Positions 1 to 11,200 of a DNA stretch of 64,000 nt are shown one piece after another. A program made the translations under genes and the position numbers. Numbering within the stretch: position 1 is the stretch's first letter; every line of letters begins with the position of its first letter. The stretch is from Prostheceraeus crozeri. Its lineage: Eukaryota > Platyhelminthes > Polycladida > Euryleptidae. Where the stretch lies: positions 7,501 to 71,500 of the forward strand of contig CAJQUW010001436.1 in NCBI GenBank assembly GCA_907163375.1, read 5' to 3'. The notes beneath the pieces are model-generated. The model saw only the letters and a program-made list of their open reading frames with translations. It did no database searches and was not told the DNA's origin.

Positions 1-751
1 TTAATATCAATGCTGCTACCGTGGTCTGTTTTCGGGGGAACAATTGTGATTCATCTTTGCATATCCGCCCAGAAGAAGAAATGGTGGGAAAATAGTGTTA
101 TGCCGGCAATTATCTAAAGAAATTGCAAAGTAATTGAAATGTTACCTATCATAAAACATGTCACCTAACGCTTTATCTTAATTAATTCTTTGTCTTATAA
201 TACTTCAATATCACAGATAAGATTAAAACTTGTGTTGATGCATTTAATTTAGTTGCAAACGGTTGAAATTCATACAAATACAATAGGTTAAAAGCTACTT
301 TGAAAAAATCTAAGTGATTCCACTTGACCCATTTCTTGAATCATTTCATTTTCTTATCATGCTTATCAATTCTAATGTCCTTCATTAATACCCCATATTA
401 TACCACTGTCCCTAAAAAGGGACGCTTAATCTTTCGACTGTCAACGTCAAAATATAACATTAATGAACAAACTTAGAGATTAACGGGAAGCTATTTACCA
501 AATATATTAATAATATACATGGATTTGTCTTGAATATTATCTGTACTACTACTCAGATGATAGAGTTCTGTATTTTTAAGATTTATTAGTAAAAAAATAA
601 AGAAATATTTTCTAATACTCATTTACATGACCCATTATACTTAACTTCTAGAAATGTGATAATCCTTAGTTGTTTGATGCATTGTTGTGATGCAGTCAAA
701 ATATGATTGCAAAATAATTTATCTGTTTGGAGAAATAATCGATTATGTAAC
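1..751. other. AT-rich flank without recognised gene
   Basis: No convincing coding frame, RNA gene or complete transposon is visible on either strand. The only structured item is a short terminal-repeat-like motif at 405-430, listed separately. Confidence 0.5.
405..430. repeat. solo piggyBac-type terminal motif
   Basis: The motif GTCCCTAAAAAGGGACG followed by C and TTAA resembles the right terminal repeat of the piggyBac element at 3215-3231 (GTCCCTATAAAGGGACG) and lies in the same orientation. TTAA is the canonical piggyBac target, so this may be the end of a second, otherwise lost copy about 320 bp outside the left end of the annotated element. Only one end is seen. Confidence 0.4.
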
Positions 752-3231
752 CGTCCCGATTTAGGGACGTTGGGTACGAATGACCCCCGTGACATTGAAA
801 AATGAAAACATTCAGAACGTCATTTGAATAAACTTCTGACTCATTTCATGTGTTGTGGTACACATGTTCCTTTCATTTTTTCTAAATTTAGTTATGTTTT
901 GTAAAATTATTTCAGTTAGTTTTTGTTTAAATCTCATGGAATTTGAATTCATGCAGTCTAATCCATGCGAAATTAAGAAATGGCGTCCAAAAAGACAAGA
1001 ACCAAAAGTCGAAAACGGTAAGTTTTAATTTCATCTAAATAATTGTTCTCAGGGTATGCTATGATAATCGCAATGAACTGTATGTAGTAGATGGTTAGTA
1101 TCTACATTAAATGTGCCAGTCAATAGCAAGATTAATATTTTACCTATAGGTAGGGGTAGTATAAATGTTGTATATAAACATATTGGCTACATATTAGTAA
1201 TATCTCAATGGCGGTTAACCGACGATTGAATGAATAGCTATCCATTATCAAAATAGGCTGTAGGCTTGATAGTTGGACAGTTTACATCTGGTTAAATTAA
1301 TTTACTTTCCAAAGTAGGCTACTGTTAATTTCTGTATCGCTCTCATTAGTTTGAAGCTTATTAGTCTACACTAGCGCTTTAATGATATGTTACTATGATC
1401 ATAATCTTTTCATTAGATATGGAATTATCTTAGTTTCTGTAAGGTAAAACGTCAATCGAATGCAAAATGATGACAAGCATCTTCATTCATCTTCTTTACA
1501 TTTCAGGAAGATGAGTTATCAATTGCGGATGCCTCAAATCAACCAAAATCACGATTTGCCAAATACTGAAATCGAGAGTGCAGCAGAATTATATCATCTC
1601 GATGGAGAAAGGAAGATATTCCGACGAATTTATCTACTCAAAGAAGTTGGACAAACGATATGCCATCACTGATTAATGAATCCGATTCCCCTAGCACGAT
1701 ATTTGAAAAATTTTTTGATGACCATGTTATTTCTATGATAATGGAAGAAACTACAAGGTATGCTGTTAGTAATGGAAAACATAATTTTCAAGTGGCATCA
1801 AATGAGATACGCTTAGTTTTGGCAATTCTTATCATTTCTGGATACGTTCCTCTTCCTAGAAGGAAAATGTATTGGGAGTTAAAGTCTGATGTTCACAACG
1901 AAGCTGTATCAAAGGCAATGTCCAGAAATCGTTTTGATGAAATCATTCGATATCTACATTTGGCAGACAATGACCATTTATCTTCGGACGACCGGTTTTC
2001 GAAAGTTCGTCCTCTACTTGACAAAATGAATGAGAGATGCTTGAAAATCCAGCCAAATGAACAAGAATTATCAATTGACGAGTCGATGACTCCATATTTT
2101 GGACGTCATGGCAACAAACAATGTAACAATGTATAAGGAATAAGCCCATTCGATTTGGTTTCAAAACATGGGTGTTGGCTACCAGTGGAGGCTATGTAAT
2201 ACAATTCGATCCGTATCAAGGCAGTAAATCAACGTATGACAAAAATCTTGGATTAGGTTATAGCGTGGTCACCAATCTTCTTGATTCGCTTCCAAGCCAC
2301 CTCCCCTTTTGTGTGACATTCGACAATTTTTTTACGTCATTACGTCTTGTTTCTGATTTAGCCGAAGAAGGATTCGGAGCAACAGGGACAATCAGAGGTA
2401 ATCGGCTTCAAAAATATTCGATTTCCTCTTCCAAAGAATTAAGTAAACAACCGAGAGGAGCATTTGATTACCGCTACGATCGACAAAATGAAATCATAAC
2501 TGTAAGTTGGAATGATAACAGCGTTGTTACACTGGTATCCAACATACACGGTGTCTTCCCCTTGAATAGCGCCAAAAGGTGGTCAATGAAAGAAAAGAAA
2601 TTCATGCAGGTTGAGCAACCACGCATCGTACAAGCGTATAACAAAGCTATGGGAGGGGTCGATCGTATGGATCAAAGTGTCTCTTGCTATCGAATAAACA
2701 TCAGGACAAAGAAATGGTGGTGGCCTTTCTTTGCGCATTGCTTAGATATGGCATTGCAAAATGCCTGGCTATTACATAGAAAAAACAGTTCAGAAAAATT
2801 GGATCAACTGTCTTTCAGACGAGAGATTGTTGATGTCTACTTGCGACGGTATTCAGCTTCAAATGAAAATTCACCAGTAGCACGAAAGATTGCACGCTTG
2901 GATAATAAAGTCCCAGGTGAGATTAGACGTGATGGAAAAGGGCATTTCATCATCTCAGAAAGTACACAAAGAAGATGCGCCTATTGTGGGAAGAAAACTT
3001 ACAGACGTTGCATGAAGTGCCAAGTGCCTCTCCACCTTGAATGTTTGCAAACCTTCCATCAATGACTTCTGATTTAAATGTTGTAAAAGTGAACAATCGA
3101 TCACTGCATCAATCCTTGACTTGATGAAGAAGTGTAAATTTAATAAAAACGAAAAGAAAAAATCATATGTTATATATGTCTTATGCGGAATACCAGTACC
3201 CATTCGTACCCAGTGTCCCTATAAAGGGACG
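752..3231 (+). mobile_element. piggyBac-family DNA transposon
   Basis: The element is bounded by imperfect terminal inverted repeats of about 30 bp. The left one (753-782) starts GTCCCGATTTAGGGAC and ends GGGTACGAATG. The right one (3201-3230), read on the minus strand, starts GTCCCTTTATAGGGAC and ends GGGTACGAATG. Outside the repeats the flanks read GTAA on the left and TTAC on the right rather than a clean TTAA duplication, so the exact ends are uncertain or mutated. The span of about 2.5 kb is normal for the family and encloses the transposase at 1660-3065. Confidence 0.8.
1660..3065 (+). pseudogene. piggyBac transposase, frameshifted
   Basis: This would catalyse TTAA-targeted cut-and-paste transposition. 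Two blocks in different frames make up the protein. The first (1660-2136) has the N-terminal DDE fold and the first catalytic Asp in LSIDESMTPYFGRHG. The second (2172-3065, frame open from about 2139) has the second Asp in VTFDNFFTS, the third in AMGGVDRMDQ, and a C-terminal Cys-rich zinc-binding domain (CAYCGKKTYRRCMKCQ followed by HLEC) typical of the family. The frame changes at about 2130-2140, just after FGRHGNKQ, and TAA ends the first block. An open frame upstream (1460-1672) is in a third frame and may hold degraded N-terminal sequence. All three catalytic Asp are kept, so inactivation looks recent, or the shift is a sequencing error. Confidence 0.9.
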
Positions 3232-4429
3232 TTTACTAAATCGTATATAATTACTTATAACCTTGATTATTTTCATAAATAATGTCGAATTGGTGATTAA
3301 TCAAAGTAGAAAAATGCAATTTTCAGAAAGAAAATAAAAAAATCAATTTTGGGTTAATATGGGTTAATACATATTTTCATCTACAAAAGCTAGCTTAGCG
3401 AATTTGATGAGTCATACGTGTACAAGGAGTGGTCCAAGCTGAATAGGTGTTCAATACTAAATTGAGCACTCTTTTAGTGTATTTCAAGTATATTATGCGT
3501 TCATCGTCTCTATTGATAACATACGTCAAAAACAGTTTTAAATTTATCACTATCATTTGAGAAACTGATAATTTCGAACAGAGGGCAAAACGGGTCAGTC
3601 CACATTTGCCCGTGGTGCTTGACACGTTTTGCCTATTTCCTCCTAGTCGCATTTGATCGATATAATGAGATATCCTGTCATACCTACACCATGATAAGTA
3701 CTTAATTAGAGTGCAATACTACAACGATATGTTCAGTTTAATATCTTACTCCAGATATTACTGCAGAGAATTTTCTCATTAGTTACCTCCTCTTCTTATT
3801 CAGGATAGTGGGAAAATGACATTGAATAAGCTAGCGCAGCGAGTACGTAATTATCCTTGTCAAGATTCCGTGTGAAGACTGCTATGATTGGTCGCTATCT
3901 ATACATGCGATATGATAGTCGCGAAAAGGATAAAACTGAGACAAATCGAGCTGCCTCTTCTTGCCTGGGTGGCTCGTTTTGCATGGGCATCCCCTAAGTG
4001 AAGAAAAGCGTAGTAGGCCTAATTTGTAATTGCAATCAATTACAAATTCTGGGGAGTAATTTATAAATGTAATCAATTACATTTCGTAAGTAATCGACAC
4101 AAGTCTGGTCAAGTCGCTTCTCTGTAGAACTTGACATCAATTGTGTCTAATTGCTGTGTGATCCTGTTGATAACAGTCAGTGAAACTTCGCACAATTTGG
4201 CGTGTTTAATGTTGAACTGACTGCTCATTGTTCGATTGCTGTAGTATTTTGTCAGCAGATTGTGCATTTCATTAACGTTACATGTTCCAATGTTTCCTAT
4301 AGACAAACAGAAGAAGGGACGACCTGTCTAATTCTGCGGTTGTTGTTTTCTGATGAGCGGTGTTGTCGCCCAATCATAAATAACTCTTAAATCGAGCGTG
4401 ACACTTATTCAGATTTCAATACTGCTATT
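3232..4429. other. no recognised feature
   Basis: AT-rich sequence with short unsupported open frames on both strands. I see no domain, splice-supported exon or repeat pair. Confidence 0.4.
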
Positions 4430-5195
4430 GTGTGACTATTCAGTGTATGATGCTTCTGAATAAACCATCCCGTGGTCATGATTCAGGGAATAAATTGATT
4501 AATTGTCTGCAGATAACTGTTCAACAGTTTTATGGTGCAAAACAAGACTAAATCGGTCAGCAAACTGATTTAAGCTTATTAAATCAGCAGATGTTTATCT
4601 TGACCACACAAGTCAGTCAATCACTGAGTTGCGTTCACTCTGTGATTTAAGGAATTGAATGGACAAAGAAATCATCTATTTTCTGGGGACACTGTCCACG
4701 TACCGTCATCAGTTAGGAATTTAATACTCACAGTACCACTGAAACTTCTAAAATCTGATCGTAGTTAATCAATGTAAAAGGCTAAACCAATGGCCAAACT
4801 TAAAAACACATAGAACAATTGCAATCGCACCTTTGACAAGAGGGTAAGATGGAACTCTTTGAGAAAGTCTAATAGAAAACAATATTTAAGTTGATTAGAA
4901 GCAGAATTTAAAAATGTATAAAACGATGATAACTATGTAGGCCTACATTGTCTATGTGAACGAAGAACTTGTCCTCACAAATACCAATGCTCAATAGACC
5001 AAATATCATCAACATTCTCTCCAAACTTTCTTTTGTAATAGGCGAATTAACACAGGCTGAAATAAAAGTAGGAATTTCTACATAAAATACGACCCAAGAC
5101 CCGTTGATCCAATGCATTGCTGTTGCACTTTAGAAAAAAAGCTTTTCTTGACTCAAGAGAAAACAAACATTTATAAATGTGAATCTATAAATCAT

Positions 5196-5420
5196 TCAAC
5201 GAATATATTCGCGATTTAGCATCCTTCGGAAAATTTTCTTGATGTCATTGTCATAAAGTTCGAGAATCGTCTCTAAGTCACCACAAGTCTTTCCATCCTT
5301 CTTTTCTATCGAGTCGCACTGAGTTTCTCTGATATGCGTGTTAGTTTCTCCATATAGCATCTCTGTAAAGGAAGACTCCAAATCATTGCTTTGACCATCG
5401 ACGGAAACTTGATTTAGAGA
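5196..5420 (-). CDS. terminal exon, unknown acidic protein, copy 1
   Basis: On the minus strand a polypyrimidine tract and AG end at 5421. An open exon of 74 codons plus stop follows, starting SLNQVSVDG and ending NREYIR. The paralogous exon at 11201-11394 has the same acceptor, the shared cores DLESSFTE, TQCDS, EKKD, CGDLET and ELYDNDI, and a different C-terminus. The sequence is acidic, without a membrane segment or a domain I know, and includes a Tyr-Asp motif near the end. Conservation between diverged copies and a correct splice acceptor support a real coding exon. I cannot name the function. It could be the cytoplasmic tail of a receptor, but that is a guess. Confidence 0.5.
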   Translation of the reverse strand, partial: SLNQVSVDGQSNDLESSFTEMLYGETNTHIRETQCDSIEKKDGKTCGDLETILELYDNDIKKIFRRMLNREYIR

Positions 5421-5588
5421 CTGAAAATAGAAAAAACATTCAAAAATTTTTTATATATTTTTAATTAATTAATAATAATTCATTAATCAGTTTTAAGAAA
5501 GACGACTTTCAAAAATGTCTGACCCTTACGAAAACATTCAAATGAGACGAACGATCATTCACATTTGGAAATTTTATTTTTTGCTTAC

Positions 5589-5752
5589 CGTCTATTCATC
5601 TATGGAGGGTTCCGAATGAACCTCATTGATGTGTGGCTATTTGGCATCTTCTTCTCTTTGACTGACACGGAGAAAAAGGGCTCGTCATACATGAAGAATT
5701 CCCATTGACTGACTTGTTCATCGAAGGTCACTTGATGAATATCAGTGTGAGA
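5589..5752 (-). pseudogene. internal exon of the same gene, copy 1, damaged
   Basis: It corresponds to the intact exon at 12575-12709 and keeps both the acceptor (TTTTCAG before 5752) and the donor (GTAAGC from 5588). The paralogue is 135 bp and in phase, but this exon is 164 bp, not a multiple of three, and one frame runs into TAG just before the donor. Shared residues are SH-DIH, SQWE and MYDEPF. Either copy 1 is a pseudogene or its splicing or frame differs. The upstream gene part would lie beyond 6000, in the region disturbed by insertions. Confidence 0.5.
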
Positions 5753-6044
5753 CTGAAAATGGAAAACTGCTTCATAACTATCACTTACTAAATTACGATT
5801 GCATTTACGAAAATTCAATGTGATGATAAATATTCATTGAAGACATTTTTGCTTCAATGAATATTAAGAATTATCTCTTCAAATTCAGGTACCTGTACAT
5901 TAATAAACCGGCTTGCTGATAGGACGGAAATTCTCATCCCATTCCCACAGACAACTATACAAGACTCTTGTGGGATTCCCATTCCACACTATTGTAACTT
6001 GCTCGTTCTTCTGTGCTAGGAATAGGCTTAATTGCACTTACCAT

Positions 6045-6346
6045 TCACTGGGGCATCGATCCTGGCGAGTCGTTGTCAGCATCGTCCTCCCAGCGTACGC
6101 GTAGTCAGTCTCGTTCGTGCTCTCTCCGGGGCGAAGCAATCAGGCTTGGAAGGCGTCTCCACGGACTCGGAGGTGGGTTGTTTTCAGAGTCTCTGATGAG
6201 TCTCCCAACTTTCGTCGAGGTGAAGGAGCAGCTGCCTCGGAAGGCTCCGGTTTGATGGCCAGCTGCTGGGCGCGGGTAACAAGATCCTCATAATCATTAT
6301 GTTCCGACAATTGATTGCTTGGAACTTCTTGTAGGAACAATTCCAA
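6045..6346 (-). CDS. possible GC-rich exon, unknown
   Basis: On the minus strand a GC-richer stretch than its surroundings is open from about 6346 and runs toward a good donor (GTAAGTGC) at about 6045. One frame reads LFLQEVPSNQLSE, then a Pro/Ala/Ser-rich part, and stops at 6140. Another frame continues further. It lies inside the insertion that splits duplicated copy 1 and has no counterpart in copy 2. There is no recognisable domain, and support rests on composition and one splice site only. Confidence 0.2.
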
Positions 6347-6803
6347 ACAGGATTACAAAAACTCTACTCACCTAAAATCCGTCAGCAGGTAGCAAAAAAC
6401 AATTATAGGAAAGATCTAAATCATGTTATAAGCAACAATTCATTTCAAAAGCTGAAGTACATGATAACAATTAAATAAGGTACACATAGTAACTAGACTC
6501 AAATTAATTTACATTTGAAAAAAGCACCATCATGGTTATGCTTATTCAAAGTGGGGTTGAGTTTTTTTATGTACATGGCTTCCAAAATATTTAGGTCATG
6601 TGCCGTATTTCCTTCCCTGAGTTTTATTAATTTAAGCTAACCTCCAATTAGCTTATTTGTTTATATGTGCATGAATTTGAATACATAACTAAATGCGCAC
6701 GATTTGAGTTTTCACTTATGCTCTCATGTAACTGCTCTATTAATTTACAAATAGGCCTATATTCAATATTCAGTTAGAGGGGTTTAGAAGAACACATTAC
6801 AAG

Positions 6804-7835
6804 TTAAAGAAGATGTTGAAAATACCCTCCTTTCAGAGATTTACAGTAATGGGCGCGCTTTACGATATCATATGACACATTCATTAGCATGTGTGAGTTA
6901 ACACTCTTAATACAGGACGTAATGGCACTTTGCAAATCATTCAAACTTTTGGGGTTGTTGGCAAACACCTCATCCTTCACGTAGCCCCACAAGAAAAAAT
7001 CCATTGGTGTGAGATCCGTTGATCGCGCTGGGAAGAGTTGCTTGTCGATCAGTCGCTTTCCGAATATCTGAGTAAGATGTTGCGTAGTTCTTCGAGAAGT
7101 ATGGGCCGTTGCATTGTCTTGCTGGAACCTTGCAATATGTCTTTCGTTTTCAGTTAAGGTCACGGCGAACTGATCGATGAATGAACAATACTTGTCACTG
7201 TCCACTCGACCTTCAAAGAAAGAGAAATGAATCCGTTCTCCAGACATTGCAGCCCAGACACCGATTTTCTGAGGATGAAGTGAGGTTTCGACATACTGAT
7301 GTGGATTCTCCGACAACCAACATCGCGTATTTTGTGAGTTCATGTATCCAGAGAGATGAAACCAAGCTTCATCACTCCAAAAGCATGTTTTCAAAAACTG
7401 AGGATCATCATTGGTCACGGCAATAAGCCAATCACAAAATATCGATCGCTGCTCGTAGTCATTCTGCATCAGTGTATGCATCACACAGGTCTTATAGGGA
7501 AACAGATGCAAAACTTTTCGACAAATCTTCTGAATACTGGAGTAGGACATATCGATTTGTTGGGAAACTTTTCTGAGCGATTTTTGAGGACTGTTTATAA
7601 GTGCACCTTGAACAGCTGCGACATCTTCATCATCGAAGGACGTTCTTCCACAGCGTCTTCGGTCATGCACGGATCCCGTTTCTCGAAATTTATCGACCAA
7701 TCTCTTAATTGTTGAATCGTGCAGAACAGGAGCGGATGGATTGAGTTGAAAGAGAGCACTCTTTGCTATAGAATAGCTTCCAGAACGAAAATGATTTTCA
7801 ATCAAGCACACTCGTTCAGCAACGTTGTAAGCCAT
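6804..7835 (-). CDS. intact mariner-like (IS630/Tc1/mariner) transposase
   Basis: A single uninterrupted frame of 343 codons, a normal full length for the superfamily. Residues 1-70 form the N-terminal helix-turn-helix region (STIKRLVDKFRETGS, then a basic RRRCGR stretch). The catalytic acidic residues are Asp155 in FWSDEAWFHLSG, Asp240 in FQQDNATAHTS and, by alignment with the third position of Tc1, Asp279 in STDLTPMDFFLWG. That leaves 38 residues between the second and third by my count, unlike the DD34D of classical mariner or DD34E of Tc1. The protein would cut and paste at TA sites. I could not identify the terminal inverted repeats with confidence. The ATG at 7835 is followed directly by the conserved N-terminus. 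It sits inside copy 1 of the duplicated gene and is absent from copy 2, so it inserted after the duplication. Confidence 0.9.
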   Translation of the reverse strand: MAYNVAERVCLIENHFRSGSYSIAKSALFQLNPSAPVLHDSTIKRLVDKFRETGSVHDRRRCGRTSFDDEDVAAVQGALINSPQKSLRKVSQQIDMSYSSIQKICRKVLHLFPYKTCVMHTLMQNDYEQRSIFCDWLIAVTNDDPQFLKTCFWSDEAWFHLSGYMNSQNTRCWLSENPHQYVETSLHPQKIGVWAAMSGERIHFSFFEGRVDSDKYCSFIDQFAVTLTENERHIARFQQDNATAHTSRRTTQHLTQIFGKRLIDKQLFPARSTDLTPMDFFLWGYVKDEVFANNPKSLNDLQSAITSCIKSVNSHMLMNVSYDIVKRAHYCKSLKGGYFQHLL

Positions 7836-8149
7836 AGTGAGTGACGAGGTGAAATGAAGTGAAGCGAAGAATGATGTGTCTGACGCATTCGTATGTAGAT
7901 ATGCTAAGCCTGAAATTTCAAATGTTCATACCTATGTAAAAAGTTGATCACATGACACAATCAAGTAGTCACGAGACAACCCGTCCTTCAAATGCTGATA
8001 TCTATGTTCACATCTATTGTATATAATCACGACAAATGATATTCGATTCAATTTAAACTCAAAACAAAGCATTTTCTTCACTTGCGTGACTTTATGATCA
8101 CCCGGTAGTACCGGTAATAAAAAGCTCCGTAATGTGTTCAGTCATAGAC

Positions 8150-8640
8150 CGATCTATAAGCACAATAATTGTGACCTATGTGACAAATTGCCTTCTTATA
8201 TGTCTGTGATGTGACTTGTGTAATTTATCAATTCACTTGCAAATTTTGTAATGGCCAATATATCGGTAAAACTGCTCGTCCATTTCATTTAAGATATAAC
8301 GAACACAAAAACAGTATCAAATATAAAAACAATTCAAGCGCTTTAAGCGATCATAGAAATATTTGTAGCAATGTCAATAGCATTGACGATTTTAATGTAG
8401 AAATTTTAAAGCGTGTGCGTGATTCGGTTGAGGCAAGTTTGGTGGAAGCTCGTTTAATTAATTACCATCAACCTTTGATGAACAGGCGTCACGAGACTGT
8501 TGCAACGAGAATCAGAGTTTTGTAAATCACTCTTTCATTATCTGTGCTAGTTCTGCCACGACTAAGCGTCTGGACGCGAAACGTCGGCACAATTATATTT
8601 TATTGAATTTTATGTAGTCTTACATCGGCATTTCACTCGG
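8150..8640 (+). mobile_element. 5'-truncated Penelope-like element, C-terminal part
   Basis: Only the endonuclease end of a Penelope-like retroelement remains. Upstream of the GIY-YIG frame is a CDLC-containing remnant broken by stops near 8216. The frame at 8211-8525 holds the GIY-YIG nuclease. Downstream, GTCTGGACGCGAAACGTCGG (8569-8588) resembles the terminal region that follows the reading frame in canonical Penelope elements. No reverse transcriptase is present. The element lies next to the mariner transposase in the segment missing from duplicated copy 2. Confidence 0.75.
8211..8525 (+). pseudogene. GIY-YIG endonuclease domain of a Penelope-like element
   Basis: GIY-YIG endonuclease nicks target DNA for Penelope-type retrotransposition. 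The frame shows VIYQFTCKFCNGQYIGKT, which covers the VIY and YIG strands with the CxxC pair inserted, as in Penelope enzymes. It continues with RYNEHKNS (Arg and His), ALSDHR (second His of the CCHH set) and an EARLINYHQPLMNRR segment with the conserved Glu. About 100 residues correspond to the whole domain. No start codon of its own is expected, since in the intact element it is the C-terminal domain of a longer polyprotein. The 5' part is lost. Confidence 0.8.
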
Positions 8641-8674
8641 GAGAGTTTTTTTTATTGCTATCACCTTACACTAT

Positions 8675-8800
8675 AAGGCGGTTGCTATTCTAACCCTTTT
8701 CGCGAACCTCAGCTGCATAACTCTATGCAGATAATATTACTTTTATTTTTGATAAATTTCAATATTCCAATCCTAATGCAGAATTTGACTAAATTTGTTA
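8675..8800 (-). repeat. duplicated gene segment, copy 1 (continuation)
   Basis: GCGGTTGCTATTCTAACCC followed by TTTTCGCG, ACCTCAGCTGCATA and a TTTTTGATAAATTTCAAT run matches 12913-13020 with small differences. It is the continuation of the duplicated segment after about 2.7 kb of inserted sequence. Confidence 0.65.
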
Positions 8801-9540
8801 TTTCTACGTCGTTTGGAATACCTAGAAATGCGAACAGTTCGTAAGGAGAATTTTCCATTTAAAATTTAAGAAAAAATATTTTTCATGTTCCTTACAGTAT
8901 TCAAAATTTGAGGAATTTTGAACAATAACTGACATGGTAAGTTCGGAAAATGCAAGCAGTTTTTCTGGAGAATGTCATTGGGTGATAATGGAATTCAGAC
9001 CCGCACCTACTTTAATAATAGAAATCCGACATTCGCTTTGTTTTTGCTCTCCATTCGGGGTACCAGAATCTACGCTTTTATGGCCTTTTGCTTTATTTTC
9101 AAAGGTTTCACAAATATCGATAGATTTGGCGTATTGCAGTTTTGTCTTATTTTGAAAGTATCCTTTGTAAATGAAAAGATCGTTCATTAAGTAGCACGAG
9201 GCATCTTGTCCGAATTCAATGGGAGCTAACTTTGGACAGAAACAAATCTAAGAAAATTAATTTATTCAGTTATTCTCAACAGCTTTGACTATTTTTTTTA
9301 CTTCTCTTCATAAAGCAGAATTACTGATAGCGAACATTTTATATAATAACTCATTATCAATGTCACTATATTTGCTTATCAGTTCCGTATGCCTGAAACG
9401 ACCGGTCGAAGAGTAGGGGCCTATATCTATCGAGAGCATGCTCTATGAATTTTCTGTTTTTAAATATGCTGAGACATCAAAATTGGGGGGCATTTGTCTT
9501 TCAAAGTTATTCCAGCTCATGAACCGCACAACTCAGAACA
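8801..9540. other. no recognised feature
   Basis: Overlapping short frames on both strands at 8934-9190 have no recognisable domain. No repeat pairing is apparent. Confidence 0.35.
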
Positions 9541-10097
9541 CACTAGGTGACATGCCACGCTCAATTACGCATATAGTAGGGGTGCCAAGCCGGAAAAAGG
9601 GCTGAACCGTGCAAATAGATGGTAGAGGTCTAGATTTTTGGTTTATTGCAGATTAATGTATTTAAATTGTTGATACTTCATGTTGGTAGTATGCCACGCT
9701 CAATTACGCGTAATTCACGCGTAAACTACGCGTAATTGCACATGACCCTAAACATCCGTGGATATGGGTGACATTGCGGCAACATGGTCGGCAGTCCTGT
9801 TATATAGACTTTTCGTCTCATGTGTCTGCATGTATCAGAGGCTAAACAATGTAATAGGACCTCAATTTCATGCTCAAGGAAGACAGAACATGCTTAGCGG
9901 TTCATCTCAGTGGTTCAAGTGGCAACACACGCAACCGTAGACGACACTCAAACTATAAACACTCGCCCGCGCGTATTCATAAACAACCAGATCAAGTGAT
10001 TTCTGACTCTTAGTGCAGCGAGTATGTACGCGCGTAGAAGAATAGTACCACAGATGTTTGGGGTTCTCCGCAATTACGCGTGGCATGTCACCTAGTG
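9541..10097. mobile_element. CACTA-ended non-autonomous DNA transposon (MITE)
   Basis: A perfect 20-bp inverted repeat bounds 557 bp: CACTAGGTGACATGCCACGC at 9541-9560 and its complement at 10078-10097. Similarity continues inward as (T)CAATTACGC against GTAATTGC. A further internal copy of ATGCCACGCTCAATTACGC lies at about 9691, followed by a cluster of ACGCGTAATT words. There is no transposase. The CACTA start is shared by the CMC (EnSpm/Chapaev) superfamily. Flanking duplications are unclear (perhaps CA). Confidence 0.7.
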
Positions 10098-11200
10098 CAA
10101 TAGCCGCATATAGGCTAAACAAACGCTCATGTCCAGATATAGCTATATTCATATTATATTTTATTGGACCATGCCATTCCTGGATAAAGAGAAGCAAATT
10201 AATTCTTGTGGAAGCCGCAATTCAAATCTTTAAATCAGCTTAAATCTTAGCACAGAAGCAAGTGCAAACTTGATATAGGCTTACTGATCACTAGAAGCCA
10301 TCGATATCTCAGTATTGAATCTGAGGCAGGCTAGAGATGAAAGACGAAATATCCAATATCAAATGAAGATGACCTTAATGCCGACGCAACCCTAGAGCAT
10401 CGGCCCGGAAAAGAAATGCTGGGAAAACGTATTGTGCAATTGCTTCCAGTGGTGTTACCACACAATCGCAAAACAATTCTGAAATCGGACGTGAGTGCCA
10501 CCTATGCAGCTTTTCAATACGTCTATTGTGTGTGCAATTAATATTCAGGATTTCCCTATATATAATTCAGGGAATCGATTAATTCATTGCTTCTAGATGT
10601 GCTGGTCATTCATGGTGCCAATCATGACTAAATCGGTCAACAAGCTGATTGGAATTTATTAAATCAACAGATGATTATCTTGACCAACACTCCGTGATTT
10701 AAAGAATCGGACGAACAAATCATCAATATTCTACGGACGTTCGCTACTTACTTCCAATCAGTAAGAAAAGTATTCACGCTTGTACAGCACCACAAATACT
10801 TCCAATATCTGATCGTAGCTTATCAAAATAAAAGGGTAAACTTAAAATTACTTTGTACATGGAAGCAATTACAATCGCTACTCAGACAAGTAGTTAAGAG
10901 GAGCAGTTTGAGAAAGTCTGATAGAAAGCAATAACTAATTTAACTGGCTATCATCAGTATCTAAAACGTTTAAAACGATATAACTTGTCTACGGAGCAAA
11001 GAACTATCCTCACAAAATGCCGAAGCCCAACAGACCAAATATCATCAACATTCTGAATGTTGCTATTTGTAGAAAGTAAAAATAGGCATTTCTTACATGA
11101 AAATCGGCTCAAGAGTTTGAGCCGATACATTGTTGCTGAATCTTAGAAAAAATGCCCTCTCGGTTCAAGAGAAAACAAAATGTTTGCAAATATAAGTCAT

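Larger units (their letters stand above)
4430..6000 (-). repeat. duplicated gene segment, copy 1 (main part)
   Basis: This stretch aligns by eye to 10480-12900, covering coding exons, introns and the 3' flank of a minus-strand gene. Shared landmarks include TGACTAAATCGGTCA near 4545 and 10627, ATGATATTTGGTCT near 5000 and 11035, the terminal exon at 5196-5420 and 11201-11394, and CTTGTGGGATTCCCATTCC near 5964 and 12893. The homology resumes at about 8675, so roughly 2.7 kb has been inserted in copy 1. Conservation of the segment 3' of the stop codon (4900-5120) is as good as that of the exons. Confidence 0.75.

Noticed and set aside
4908-5117. Possible seven-transmembrane receptor fragment (ACVNSPIT resembling an NPxxY region)
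   Set aside because: The match is too short and lacks the Tyr. No other receptor motifs are near, and the region lies after the stop of the conserved terminal exon.
8560-8595. Possible hammerhead ribozyme at the end of the Penelope fragment (GACGCGAAACGTC)
   Set aside because: A GAAAC piece and a short stem exist, but the CTGATGA half of the core is not found at a suitable distance.
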